Source of the DNA: JAPOUP01 sp965201085 | GTDB lineage: Bacteria > Pseudomonadota > Alphaproteobacteria > Rhodobacterales > Rhodobacteraceae | Direction: 5' to 3' | Length of the DNA stretch: 64,000 bases | Assembly: GCA_965201085.1 (NCBI GenBank) | Contig: CBDAVS010000015.1 | Coordinates: forward strand, 248,001-312,000 | Position numbers and translations under genes: made by a program | Notes under the pieces: model-generated | Database searches by the model: none | Seen by the model: the letters and a program-made list of their open reading frames with translations, nothing else | Told to the model about the DNA's origin: nothing | Part shown: positions 45,251 through 55,461 of the stretch, piece by piece | Layout of the letters: each line of letters starts with the position of its first letter | How positions within the stretch are numbered: the stretch's first letter is position 1

Positions 45251-45365
45251 CTGACGGAATTTTTTATACAGGTGTGAGACTTTGTAAGACCACAGAGGCG
45301 GATGCAGCGGTTGGTTGTAGCGCGTTGTCGAGAAGGAGATCCTTCATTTTGACATTCTACATGCG

Positions 45366-46127
45366 ATGGTTCGGTCAGGTGCTATTGATGGACTGGTGTT
45401 TCATGGCGACACTGCACTCAGGCTTTGCTATGGTGTGGCACGGCTGAGCGAGGATCTGAAATTCTGCGGTGGCATCGGTTTCAGGCCCGACAGATTAACG
45501 GAAATGGCTGCGGCGGTCGAACGTCACATAAGACAGAGAAAAGGTCTGCAGGTTCGAGTCAAAGAACCTTCGAAACAAACGCTTGATGGTGTCGGTGTTC
45601 ACCGGTGGTGGATACAGGCCGAAACCGAACCAAGTCACCCGGATCTGCCTTGGCAGAATATCAAGCTGGAAATCGCCACCGTTCCATCGCGCCGCCAAGC
45701 GGCACGCTCGTTGGTGATGAACCATGATGTTCTTCCGACCGAATGCAACGATATTGTTGTCAGGGTGTCGACAATGGAGGGGATTCAGGTGGACAAGATA
45801 ATCGCCTTTCCCGCCGCGTTGCCTGCCTACGTTCGTTGGCGCGACATCCGGGACATGCACTGGCTTTCCAAGCGGGTTGGTGGCGTAGGTCCAGAGTTGG
45901 TTCGTGCCCTTGGGGAAGATCACGGATTGAAGGGATTCGGCAGTCTTCTGGCACCCGCAATTGGTGTGTTAACACGTCTTGTTCACTCCGGTGGTCTGGT
46001 TAGGGTGCTTTGAGATTTCCTGCTATCGACTATCGCGCTACGAACCATCGAAAACCCTGATTGGCTTTCCGCAGTCTCGGCCGAGCTCAGTGAACTTCTT
46101 GAGAGAATCCAGAGGCAACTGGCGTGA
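45366..46127 (+). pseudogene. AbiEii-type nucleotidyltransferase toxin with internal stop
   Basis: The frame encodes GLVFHGDTALRLCYGVARLSEDL (family: FHGGTALR...SEDLDF, nucleotidyltransferase active site), then LEIATVPSRRQAARSLVM and IDKIIAF-like QVDKIIAFPAALP with RDIRDMHWL. A TGA at 46011-46013 interrupts it, yet the same frame continues as DFLLSTIALRTIENPDWLSA to a second stop at 46127, as the family does. Upstream of the ATG the frame reads VVEKEILHFDILHAM, also family-like, to a TAG, so the true start is lost. The second acidic residue of the site (usually DFAGG) reads KFCGG here. Normally paired with an AbiEi antitoxin, not found here. Inactive as read. Confidence 0.8.
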
Positions 46128-46322
46128 CGGTCGACGTAGCAACCGAGAGCGTCCCGTTTGTTTGGATCAAATGGCTGCGAGATTGTTGTTTCCGCTATGA
46201 GCAACACGTGGTATGGGACTTATCTCAAAGTAAGGCTAGCAGTCGATGTGGAAATACACTCCCGGTCAAAATTTCATCGCAAATACCGACGAACGATGCG
46301 CAGCGTGGCAGATGTGATTATT

Positions 46323-46342
46323 CCCCCCCCCCCCCCCCCCCC
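46323..46342. repeat. 20-base poly-C tract
   Basis: An uninterrupted run of 20 cytosines, 11 bases from the left inverted end of the IS30-type element. Such tracts change length readily in replication and sequencing. It lies in no recognised gene. Confidence 0.9.
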
Positions 46343-46353
46343 ACTTCCAGTCC

Positions 46354-47700
46354 GAAGTGCAACACCGGCCCGCCTCCGGAGCGAGGGCGTGGCCCGAGCG
46401 GAGGAGGCGGGCCGGTGTTGAGGGATTTTCCGGCCAGGGCCCCGGCTTCCACGCGGAATACGGCGGCTGTCCCTTCGGACCGGAGCGTAACCGGGCCTCC
46501 CGGCGGCGGCAGGGCCCCGCGGCGGGAGGTGGCGCGCCCGTCCGGGCGAGGGAGGGGGTGGCCCGACCGAAACCGGGCGGGCGCGCCTGCGGAATTCCCT
46601 CTCCCCCGTCGGCCGACGGGGCGAAGCGCCTCAGGGAGGCCGCGCCCGCGCGAAAGCCTCCGCCGGCGTCAGGTGGCCGGGCGCCTTGCGGGGGCGCGCG
46701 TTCAGGATGTCCCGGACCCGCTTCACGCGGGCGTCCGTGACCTGCCGCAGGTCGGTCCCCTTCGGCAGGTACCGGGGCGGCAGACCGTTGGTGTGCCCGT
46801 TCAGGCCCCGCTCCCACGAGTGGTGGGGCGTCGGGAGGAGGAAGTCGGCCGCCGGCGCCTTCGCCACCTTCGCGTGCCCGCGAACTCCCTGCCACTGTCC
46901 GCCGTGATCGTGTGGACCCTGGCGCCGAGCCCCTCGGGAAGGTCGGTCATCGCCCCGCCGGCCGCCTCCGCCCTCTTTCCGTCAACCCGTTGGACAGGCG
47001 TGAATTCCGGGCATCTGTCCACAAGCGACACCACCGCACCGCCGTTTCCCCCGTCGATCACCGTGTCCGCTTCCCGGTCGCCGATTCTCGCCTTCGCCCC
47101 GACCTCTTTCGGGCGCTCCGGGATGTCCCTCCGGCCCGGGACATGACCCCGGCCCGCGTGGCGACCACCCTGCCGGTCCGGTTCCATTCCCCGCCGCCGC
47201 AGGTGCCCGCAAGGCGTCCCTCCGTCCCCGCCGTCCGCGCGTACGAGGTCGTATATCCGCTGACGGCCGACCATGCCGGGGTCCTCCAGCCGGAGACGCC
47301 CCGGGACCCGCTCCGGGCTCCAGCCCTCCCCGGCTTCGCCACGACCTTCGCCCGGCGCTCCTCCGTCAGCTTCCCCGGGACCGAAGAGGCCCCGCTCCGG
47401 CGCCCGGTGGCCTTCCTCCGCGCCTGTCCCTGCCGGTGTCCCCGCCCGCCGCCGTCGCGTCGGATCTCCCGCGATATGGTGGCCGGATGGCGGCCCGGCC
47501 GCCTGGCGATGGCCCCGTCCGAAAGCCCGCCTTTCCCCGTCGCGTATATCCGGCATCTTTCGTCGAAGGTCAGATGACGGTAGCCCTCGGGCATGACACT
47601 CTCCTATCCTGAGCACAGGGACTGTCGCCGTTATCCGGCCGATTCGCGGGATGCCGCACCCGAAACGCGGCTTCCCACCATCAACGGTGTTGCACTTCAG
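46354..47700 (-). mobile_element. IS30-family insertion sequence
   Basis: Inverted ends: GAAGTGCAACACC at 46354-46366 and its complement GGTGTTGCACTTC at about 47686-47698, enclosing an IS30-type transposase on the minus strand. About 265 bases at the left end are unassigned GC-rich sequence. No target duplication was confirmed. Confidence 0.72.
46631..47594 (-). pseudogene. IS30-family transposase, two frameshifts
   Basis: From ATG at 47594: YRHLTFDERCRIYATGKGG, then helix-turn-helix ARRPGRHPATISREIRRDG. After a shift near 47340 the next frame has GWSPERVPGRLRLEDPGM, ARIGDREADTVIDGG (catalytic Asp) and VHTITADSGREFAG (second Asp). After a shift near 46850 the third frame has HHSWERGLNGHTNGL (catalytic Glu) and LPKGTDLRQVTDARV. 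Complete catalytic triad but split in three; inactive as written. Confidence 0.82.
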
Positions 47701-47915
47701 AGCGGAACGGGGGGAGTGATTTATCAACTGCAATATATACTTTCGCTACGAGGTGGTAAACGAGGTCAGCGCAGACCCGCGATTCGAGAATCCACAGGTC
47801 GCGAGCTCGCGGCGGGTTAGATTACCGGGCAGTTGTATTCCGCTCTACCCGATGTTACCGGAACTGAAGCCGAGGGTGGGCTCGGTGTGATCTGGATTCT
47901 TCCGGGGAGAACATC

Positions 47916-48680
47916 TTGGACCTGAAGGGATGCCACGCTCTGGTGACGGGTGCTGGAAGCGGCCTCGGAGCCGCAACAGCGAAGCACTTTGCGTCGTTTG
48001 GGGCACATTTGACCGTACTGGATTTATCTGATTGCCGAGCGGCGGCGGTAGCCAGCGCCTGCGGAGGTAGAGCGGTAGTGGCGGATGTGTCGGATGGGGA
48101 CGCGGTTTCTGCAGCAGTCGCCAGTACGGAACATGAAGCGGGTGCTCCTCGAGTGGTGGTGAACTGCGCCGGAATCGCGGCGGGTGCCCGTATGGTTGGT
48201 CGTGACGGCAACCTTTCGCTGGAGACTTTTGAACGGACGCTGCGGATAAACCTTATCGGAACATACAACGTCATGAGCTACACGGCCCGATCGATGATGG
48301 CTCTGGAGCCGATAGGGTCCTCCGGTGAGCGCGGTGTGATCGTAAATACCGCGTCAGTGGCGGCGGAAGATGGCCAGGTCGGACAGACGGCGTACGCGGC
48401 TTCGAAGGGTGCAATAGCCGCCATGTGCTTGCCTGCAGCTCGTGAACTCGCAAAATTCGGGATTCGTGTCGTCGCGATTTCCCCCGGATTGTTCCAGACG
48501 CCGATGATGGACGGCCTGCCTGAAGCGGTGACCGCCGCGGTCACTGAAAGCATCCCATTCCCGCAACGTTTGGGAGTTCCTGAGGAATTCGCCCGTCTGG
48601 CACATCACATCGTGGAAAACCCTTACCTTAACGGCAGCACGATCCGGTTGGATGGTGCGGTGCGTTTGCCGCCAAAGTGA
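47916..48680 (+). CDS. SDR-family dehydrogenase (3-hydroxyacyl-CoA dehydrogenase type 2-like)
   Basis: A 254-residue classical SDR. Cofactor motif ALVTGAGSGLGAATAKHFA at the start, NCAGIA near residue 89, active site Ser in NTASVAA and the YAASK motif in TAYAASKGAIAAM. The C-terminal FPQRLGVPEEFARLAHHIV and LNGSTIRLDGAVRLPPK resemble human HSD17B10-type 3-hydroxyacyl-CoA dehydrogenases. It would oxidise a 3-hydroxyacyl-CoA or similar alcohol with NAD. The start appears to be TTG at 47916 with GGGGAGA upstream; no ATG fits the N-terminus. Intact gene in a zone of pseudogenes. Confidence 0.88.
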   Translation: MDLKGCHALVTGAGSGLGAATAKHFASFGAHLTVLDLSDCRAAAVASACGGRAVVADVSDGDAVSAAVASTEHEAGAPRVVVNCAGIAAGARMVGRDGNLSLETFERTLRINLIGTYNVMSYTARSMMALEPIGSSGERGVIVNTASVAAEDGQVGQTAYAASKGAIAAMCLPAARELAKFGIRVVAISPGLFQTPMMDGLPEAVTAAVTESIPFPQRLGVPEEFARLAHHIVENPYLNGSTIRLDGAVRLPPK

Positions 48681-48955
48681 AACTTTGATGATTGCGAAGC
48701 GCACCGTGCATTCAATGATGAGGTGCCAGTGATTGCGCATCGCAAACCAACGGTTACATCCTGGCTGGTAGGTGGCAGGCGCTTCGTGGCCAACATTGTC
48801 CAAACCAGAAATGCCGCTCCCGGGAAGACAGTATCTTAAAGCTCTTCCGGACCGATCATACCGCCGAAGCGGTGGCCTCCGATAGGGCCTCTTTCGTTGC
48901 TGGGCCCACTCGAGACCGCCAATTGAAATGCCGCAAGGCTACCGGAGTTGACGTG

Positions 48956-49419
48956 ATGCTGAAGGCACCGAGGCTGAAATCTTTCTGCCGCATTTTCGTC
49001 GAACTTGGCGCAGTCGTCGAAATGGGTGCGGGTCGTGCGGGAGTCCGGCGCATAATCCCGGTAACCGGAGGAAGGCTGGAAGGCGAAATCACTGGCCGGG
49101 TCTTGGGGTGGGGGTCGGCGCGGACTGGCAAACGGACATCACTGATGGTTTGGCCGAACTGGATACGAGATATGCGCTGGAGATAGATGACGGTGCCGTC
49201 ATCTAGGTGGTCAACTACGGCTTTAGGCATGGTCCGGAAGAGGTCATGGCACGTATCGCGGCTGGTGCAGACGTTCTGGATGATCAATGTTACATGCGGA
49301 TGCAGGCTCGTCTCGAATGCGGTGACCAACGCTATGCCTGGGTGAATCGCACTTTGTTTGTTGTGACCGGAGCGCGAAACGCATCTTCGGTCGAAATGCA
49401 TCTATGTGCGTTAAAGTGA
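48956..49419 (+). pseudogene. DUF3237 family protein, frameshift plus nonsense
   Basis: From ATG at 48956: FCRIFVELGAVVEMGAGRAG and RIIPVTGGRLEGEITGRVL, the DUF3237 N-terminus. The family sequence then moves frame (VGADWQTDITDGLAELDTRY), meets a TAG at about 49204, and continues VVNYGFRHGPEEVMARIAAG and YAWVNRTLFVVTGARNASS to 49419. The frame change coincides with a tandem TGGGG duplication near 49107, which a 5-base slip would explain. Function of the family is poorly known. The 276 bases upstream hold no gene. Confidence 0.8.
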
Positions 49420-49618
49420 TCCAATGGTCGAAATACCGACGGTGACCGGTGGCCACCGACACCAGGGTTTGTGTATGATCATGACGAGGTCGGGTCATGC
49501 CCGCAGGGCCTGGAGGCCAGAACCGGATGTTTATCCCGCGTAGATGTTCTTTTTTGTTCTCTTTGCTTCCATTGCGATACAGTTCGGGAACCAGCGGTGA
49601 AAACTACACCATCGGTCC

Positions 49619-51175
49619 TTAACCTACTGAGGATATTTCCATTATTATCTTTTTCTGTGTGTCGTCCGGTGCGTCGCTCAACTTATTCCACAGCAGATTG
49701 TCAATTTCCTTTCTTGAGGCGCTGCCAAACTCACATAGAAATTTAGGTATCAAATCCGCATAATGCCGATCATCGAACGCACGGGTTTTGATGTATTCAG
49801 CTTTCTTTGCGGAGGCAGCTGCAACCACAGCTGAACCCGGAAACGAGGCTTGCGCCTTTCAACCAAACTCTTCTTTTTCAGCGTCTGGATCGCGGCGTGT
49901 GGAACTGCCAGACTCTTCTGGACGTGATCAAGAGCCAGTACGTCGGTCAGTTGCAAACCGCTGTTCCCCTCAGAACACGCGTGTATCCAGGGTCAACCAC
50001 CCCACCATAAAACGTCATTACGACTGCATTGCCGGACACCACATAGTCCGGCATGGGCAGATAGCGCTTGCGCTGCGTTTCATACATACGCTGAATGCCA
50101 TAGCCCATCCGGTCGATCATGTACAGTTCGATCATGGCCTGTACCAGATACGGGTTGCGATACCCTCGCGGGGTTCTGTCGCCACGCACATAGTTTTCTG
50201 TTCCATCCTCAAAGAAGAGACCCGCGTTTTCCAATACCAGCCGATCCGGCTGTTCGGTCACCATGATCCTCTTGTTCTGGCGGTAATTCTGATGGGCGAC
50301 GTAGTTGTGCAGGGCCTCAGGTAAGACCTTGTGATCATGTTTTGAAATTCCATGCGGCAGTAACTCGTTATCGGGCAGGAGCCGCAGCTGTATGTTGTGG
50401 ATACGTTGATAGAGTTGAGATGTTGTCAGAATGAAGGGCGGGCCAAATTGTTCATAGTCGGTTCCTGACCGACCAGCTTCCATGTCATCTGGGCCTGATG
50501 CGGTGACAATAGATACGCGCTCTCGGACCGCCCCAGCAACAGCAGAGCCGCCCGTGTCACCTTTCCTTCCCAGATCCCTTGGCACGACCCAGCAGCGTCG
50601 CGACTGGCCACACCCGAACTTCTTCCAGGTCAATGCGGTTCTGGTGATTCAGCGCGAAGTTACCGCGTGCGCGTTCGAGGGCCTTCGGGTCAAGATCATC
50701 CAGATTGGCTCCCTCCACCTGCCGGGCACTCCAGTCGCCATAGAATGTCTGCGCCCGGATTTCATCCTGCTTTGGAATGCCAAGGGGGGCCAGGCTTTCG
50801 CCTGAACGCGCACAATAATGGCCTTTCCAGGCGATCGGGATTCCACGCGGCGCAGCGGGCTCTCGAACATCAAGACGCGTGTGCCATTTACCTCAGGCTC
50901 ATGGATCCGCCGAAAGGGTGTTCGTGGACACGCATCCTGTGCAATCTGCGGCTTCAGACCATCAAGCCGTTCCCGTTCAGGCCGGTAATTCGTGCCGACC
51001 ACCGTACGCGTTTTGTCGCTGACGCCAAACACCTGCCAGCCCCGTTGGCATCTCGCAGGTTTGCCTCATTCGCCACGGCCGAAAAATAGCGCCCGATCCT
51101 GTCGGTGTCATTATCATTGGATACCTCTTTGAACTCCACCACCTCGTTTCCCCGGATAGCGATCAATTCGGTCAG
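49619..51175 (-). pseudogene. AlbA_2-domain ATP-binding protein (RecG-like C-terminus), many frameshifts
   Basis: Fragments in successive frames, read leftward: VVEFKEVSNDNDTDRIGRYF (AlbA_2 DNA-binding start), FGVSDKTRTVVGTNYRPE and HEPEVNGTRVLMFE, ALLLLGRSESAYLLSPH, then the longest piece with FGPPFILTTSQLYQRI, EALHNYVAHQNYRQNKR and LENAGLFFEDGTENY (GHKL-type ATP-binding), then HVQKSLAVPHAAIQTLKKKS and a charged C-terminus. At least four frame changes are needed. Such proteins are often transcription regulators or defence components. No start codon upstream of the first fragment. Confidence 0.8.
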
Positions 51176-51216
51176 TTTTCGGTTCAGGGTGGCTTGGTCC
51201 GTGGTCTTCGATCACG

Positions 51217-52911
51217 TCATGCGATCCATTCCGATACCGGTGCGGCGGCCTCGTGCAAGGGCTGGCTGATGATATCGACAAGCGTTGGACCTTTATACGC
51301 GACGGCTTCACTCAATGCCGGTGCGATTTCCGCCGGGGACTCGACAGTCCACGCCTTGACACCGAAGGCCCGCGCGACAGCGGCATGGTCGGTGCGACCG
51401 AAGTCAACATTGTAGAATCTCTGGCCAAATCCAGCATTCTGCCCCGCCTTGATCCAGCCATAGGTCGCATTCGAGAAGACGATCGATGTCACTGGGATAT
51501 CATAACGGACAAGCGTTTCGAGCTCACCGCAGCAGAAGCCGAACGAACCGTCTCCCATGACGCTGAGCACCTTGGCCTGCGGCCTTCCGACCTGAGCGCC
51601 CATCGCAGCGGCCAACGAATAGCCGAGCGCGCCATGAGCCCTGTTCGTAATGAAGCTCCGGCCCGGCCTGCACCAGCGGTAGTGTGCGCTGAAATAGGGG
51701 CATGGTGTCCCGGGATCCGCGCAGATCACAGCATCATCGTCAAGGATATCTTTCAAAGCGGCTATGACCGCCTCGGGCCGTATCGGGCATTCATCGCTCT
51801 CGGCCAAGGATTGGAATACACTCTGTTTCTTTGACCATGCTGCGGACGCGCGCGCCGCGCCGTCCTGCATCGGCATCTTCCGGGAGACCACTTCTGACAC
51901 CAACGCCTCCAGCGCCAGCTTCGCGTCTGCGCAGACGGCGACATCCGTGGGATAGTTCGCTCCGATCGCCAATGGGTCGCTGTCCAGATGGATGACAGTC
52001 GACCCCGGACGGGGAAACCTCCAGCGTTCGGTCGTTACAGATCCGGCGCGGCAGCCAACGAACATCACGACGTCGGCATCCTCCACCACGGCACGGGTGG
52101 CGGGCACGCCGCCGTTGGAACCGACGACACCGACCGCCTGTTTGTGCGTCTCGGCGATGGAGCCCTGACCGGAAACTGTGGTTGCCACCGGTAGGTCCAG
52201 CGTCTCGGCGAGGGTGCGCATCGCGTCTTCAGCGCCCGCCAGCACCGTTCCGCCGCCGCAGATAACCAGAGCCGACCGAGCGTTTTCCAATATGTCCACC
52301 GCATCCCGCACGGCCTGCGGATCCGGTGCGGCGCACTCCGCAGGAAACGACCGGTGCCTTGTGTCCGCCCAGATTTCGGCCTCGTCCACCGCACCCTTCT
52401 GTGTGTCGAATGGCAATGCTAGATGAACTGTGCCGGGTCTACCGGTGGTCATCGTCCTGAATGCCTGACGCAGCGCGGCGGGCAGCCGCGCGGCGCTGTC
52501 GAGCGATGCGTTCCATTTGGTCAGCGGTTTCATGAGGGAGACCTGATCGAGTTCCGTCAATGGGAAACGACCCCGCGACGTCGTGGTGACATCGGTTGTG
52601 ATTGCCAGGACCGGCACCGAACTGTCATTCGCTTCGACCAGTCCAGGGAGTATGTAGGTCGCGCCTCCACCGGAAGGTCCTTCACAGATGCCCGGTTTTC
52701 CGGTCACCCTTGCATAACCGTCCGCCATGTAGGCGGAATGCCGTTCGTCCCGGGTGAGAAAATGCGTTATGCCGTGGTCGAGTCGGGCGAGCGCATCGTA
52801 GAGCGGTAAGGTGGTATCACCGCAGAGCCCGAACATATGCTCGACACCGTAGGCCTGAAGCATCCGAACCATAGCTTCGGCGCCAGTCAGTTCGTTGGGA
52901 CGGTTTACCAT
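51217..52911 (-). CDS. thiamine-diphosphate-dependent enzyme (acetolactate synthase-like)
   Basis: A 564-residue three-domain ThDP enzyme. N-terminal pyrimidine domain with the activating Glu in FLTRDERHSAYMADGYARV, a central domain near residues 190-320, and the ThDP motif VMGDGSFGFCCGELETLV ending at the Asn of FSNATYGW. The family includes acetolactate synthase, glyoxylate carboligase and several 2-oxoacid decarboxylases; I cannot fix the substrate. Start at 52911 has GGGAAAA upstream; an earlier in-frame ATG at 52971 adds unrelated sequence. Divergent from the Asp/Glu-racemase-family gene. Confidence 0.9.
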   Translation of the reverse strand: MVNRPNELTGAEAMVRMLQAYGVEHMFGLCGDTTLPLYDALARLDHGITHFLTRDERHSAYMADGYARVTGKPGICEGPSGGGATYILPGLVEANDSSVPVLAITTDVTTTSRGRFPLTELDQVSLMKPLTKWNASLDSAARLPAALRQAFRTMTTGRPGTVHLALPFDTQKGAVDEAEIWADTRHRSFPAECAAPDPQAVRDAVDILENARSALVICGGGTVLAGAEDAMRTLAETLDLPVATTVSGQGSIAETHKQAVGVVGSNGGVPATRAVVEDADVVMFVGCRAGSVTTERWRFPRPGSTVIHLDSDPLAIGANYPTDVAVCADAKLALEALVSEVVSRKMPMQDGAARASAAWSKKQSVFQSLAESDECPIRPEAVIAALKDILDDDAVICADPGTPCPYFSAHYRWCRPGRSFITNRAHGALGYSLAAAMGAQVGRPQAKVLSVMGDGSFGFCCGELETLVRYDIPVTSIVFSNATYGWIKAGQNAGFGQRFYNVDFGRTDHAAVARAFGVKAWTVESPAEIAPALSEAVAYKGPTLVDIISQPLHEAAAPVSEWIA

Positions 52912-53058
52912 GGATTTTCCCTGCACCACTCCGCTACGCTTATGCTTGCATAAATGCGGCGAGAGGTCCATCGCGTCAAACGAACGCGGGTTGAAGCACG
53001 GTTTTGTGTCGACAACGGAAATATCGGGTTGGGATGGAGCGCCCGAAGGAGGGATGGG

Positions 53059-53781
53059 ATGATCGCGACCGGTGGCAAGGCGATATACGGAGCGTCCGTC
53101 GGGATCCTGATGCTGGATGCCCGATTTCCGCGCATTCCAGGTGATATGGGCAACGCACTGACCTGGGATTTCCCGGTCCTCTACAGAGTGGTGCGCACCG
53201 CATCTCCCGACCAGGTGGTTCGGCGACGGGCGGAGGGACTTCTGGATTCGTTCATATCCGCCGCCCGTGAACTGGTCGCCAGCGGCGCCGATGGCATTAC
53301 TGCGAACTGCGGGTTCCTGTCGCTTTACCAGCGGGAGTTGGCTACGGCGGTGGACGTTCCGGTGGCGTCCTCGTCACTGATGCAGGTTGGAATGGTCAAC
53401 GCGATTCTTCCTCCGGGGAAGGTCGCTGGAGTGCTGACGATCTCCGCTGGTAGCCTGACTTCGGAGCATCTGAGCAATGCCGGAGTTCCGGAGGATACAC
53501 CGATAGGAACGACGGAAGGCGGACGCGAATTCACCCGTGTCATTCTGGATAACGAGCCAAATTTGGATGTCGAGGCGGCGAGGGAGGATAACATCGAGGC
53601 GGCTCGGAACCTGGTGAACGCGCACCCGGAGATCGGTGCCGTGGTTCTGGAATGCACCAATATGATTCCATACGCGGCAGATATACGGGATGTGACTGGC
53701 CTTCCGGTGTTTTCCATGGCGGGTTTCGTGCGGTGGTTCCAGTCTGGGCTCACGCCCCAACGATACTCTATCGGAAATTAG
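53059..53781 (+). CDS. aspartate/glutamate (hydantoin) racemase-family protein
   Basis: A 240-residue protein with the two-Cys arrangement of the superfamily: Cys in GITANCGFLSLYQRELA near residue 80 and in VVLECTNMIPY near 200. Start at 53059 is set by AAGGAGG 8 bases before ATG; an earlier in-frame start adds a basic stretch unlike the family. Members include Asp/Glu racemases, maleate isomerase and arylmalonate decarboxylase, all acting on dicarboxylates or amino acids. Divergent from the ThDP enzyme with about 150 bases between, so both may serve one pathway. Confidence 0.85.
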   Translation: MIATGGKAIYGASVGILMLDARFPRIPGDMGNALTWDFPVLYRVVRTASPDQVVRRRAEGLLDSFISAARELVASGADGITANCGFLSLYQRELATAVDVPVASSSLMQVGMVNAILPPGKVAGVLTISAGSLTSEHLSNAGVPEDTPIGTTEGGREFTRVILDNEPNLDVEAAREDNIEAARNLVNAHPEIGAVVLECTNMIPYAADIRDVTGLPVFSMAGFVRWFQSGLTPQRYSIGN

Positions 53782-54191
53782 GGGATTCGACCCGCCCGAA
53801 CTGCCCTAAACCCACCCCATCCAGTTACGCTGTAAATGGAATTTGGTTCGCCGCAGGGAAAATGAACCCGTCCCGGTGAAAGGTGAACTTCTGTATACAG
53901 CGCGTGATGTTCGGTGCTTAAAATTCGATCAGAATTCGCGCCACTCCGATAAGCGAAAATTTTGGTTCTGGAGCGCGTTTCGGAGCTGTTGATCGCTGGA
54001 ATTGGGGTGGGATGCGACCGGTGTTTCTATCCCACCGGTATGGTCGCGGCACCAATCGGAAACGGTAATCTCTGTCGCGGGTGGATCCGCGCCGGTGCCT
54101 GTCGGTCGCCACAACGTATGAAGTTGTTGCTCTGACCGAAGGCGCGGGTCGACGATAATTCATCCGCTGGCGCCGAAATACGGATCCGTGC
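53782..54191. other. no gene recognised
   Basis: About 410 bases after the racemase-family gene. No coding-like frame, no clear terminator hairpin with a T-run. Confidence 0.45.
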
Positions 54192-55050
54192 CTACCTGGT
54201 GGCAGGGAACAAGCGAGGTTGGTTCGCATCCATGCTGTTTCGGCGATGTCCCTGCGTCCTTCTTTGGTTGAACGCCTGCGCTAACTCATGTGCCCGTGCT
54301 CTGCCGCGCCCAAAATCGGCGTCGGTCATCGACACAGGATCGTGGAACCGGATCGACAACACGCGCCTCCTGGTTCCCTTGGGGGGAACACTCGTATCCG
54401 ATCACCCACCGGAAGATGCCACCGATCTCGATGCCCACTCTGTCATGTTCCGAAAGCTCGATCAAAGGAATTATCGCTTCTTCCGATTCATGTGAATGAC
54501 CCGCGGCAAGATCGATCAAACAAGCCACGAATTCGTCATCGTTGATTTCGACGACATATCCCTCCCATTCCTGCAGCGCTTGGAAAGGCGTCGCTTCCGG
54601 CGCCGGTCTCGGCGAAGGAGGAGAGCCCGCATCACCCGAACCGAGGGAATACGAACGGGTGGACGGTGCTTTCTCCGCACGGTTCGAAACAGATGCCGTC
54701 GAAGTGTCCCGTGCTTGAGGCGCCGGGAACCGCTCCGCCGCTTCGTCTGCGTCCGTTCGGATCGCAATATCATCTTTCGTGCCAATCCCTTGTTTAACAG
54801 ATCCTACATCAATGGCTTTAGCGGAATTCCCGGAATGAGACATGCACACAACATTCCATTTCGTGCTCGACAGGAACGTTACGGGATCCATACGTCCAAC
54901 GGTGCGCCGGATGGATGAGTCAAAGCGCCCATTGAATAAACCGACCAGTTTACCCCGTCGGTGGGGCGAAATCCCTTCAGTAATATATCGATCAGTGACT
55001 TTGGAGTAAATGTCGAACAGGTCGCCATCCACTGAATCCATCACCGACAC
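54192..55050 (-). CDS. conserved protein of unknown function with a frameshifted C-terminus
   Basis: The recognisable part is WEGYVVEINDDEFVACLIDL, EEAIIPLIELSEHDRVGIEI and GIFRWVIGYECSP, around residues 165-235 of the frame starting at 55050. As read, the frame ends at 54286 with an unlikely tail. In the next frame the sequence continues sensibly: GTRRRVLSIRFHDPVSMTDA, then a helical segment RARAHELAQAFNQ, ending at TAG 54192. The switch falls in a run of six C (TTCCCCCCAAGG, about 54386-54397): one C fewer restores it. The first 150 residues are low-complexity and the start is uncertain. Function unknown. Confidence 0.6.
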
Positions 55051-55461
55051 TGTGTCACGATGTCTTTCGTCCCTCGTCAGTTTTCGATGGATCCGGAAGA
55101 GGCGTACGGATCGAGTTTGCCGCGGGAGTCGAGCTTCCTTTGGGCAGGCGCACGAGAAACCAGCGGATGGCGTAATTCATCGGTGGATGACAGAAACAGC
55201 ATGGTCGACCCGCCTCGCTCCGTTATCATGACCGTTCGTATCGTTGTCATAGGCGCGACGCTCACAACCGTAAGCATTCACCCGAAGCGTTGAGGTGGGG
55301 CGTTTCCCGACCCCATGCCCCGCCGGTTCCAATAGTCGCGAACTCCGGTAGCGAGCATCAGCCACTTCCGCGATTGCCCTGTCGCCAGGATATAGGGAAC
55401 GATGCCTTGAATTCCCCGGCGAAAGTACGTATCTGCCTCGCGACAAAACCAAGGAACAGCC
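55051..55461. other. intergenic region before secE
   Basis: About 410 bases. In many alphaproteobacteria a tRNA-Trp gene precedes secE; I looked on both strands and found no tRNA fold or CCA-tailed acceptor stem. The secE promoter should be here; boxes not assigned. Confidence 0.5.

Noticed and set aside
43929..45254. 441-codon plus-strand frame
   Set aside because: It crosses an IS end and GC-rich debris, with composition-driven openness and no motif; the short AbrB-like frame and minus-strand transposase pieces explain the region better.
45540..45570. GGTTCGAGTC resembling a tRNA T-loop
   Set aside because: It lies inside the AbiEii-like coding sequence, and no acceptor or anticodon stem can be formed around it.
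46124..47146. 340-codon plus-strand frame spanning the poly-C tract
   Set aside because: It is antisense to the IS30 transposase and includes a proline run made by the C tract.
48856..49401. 181-codon minus-strand frame
   Set aside because: The opposite strand encodes recognisable DUF3237 sequence in broken frames.
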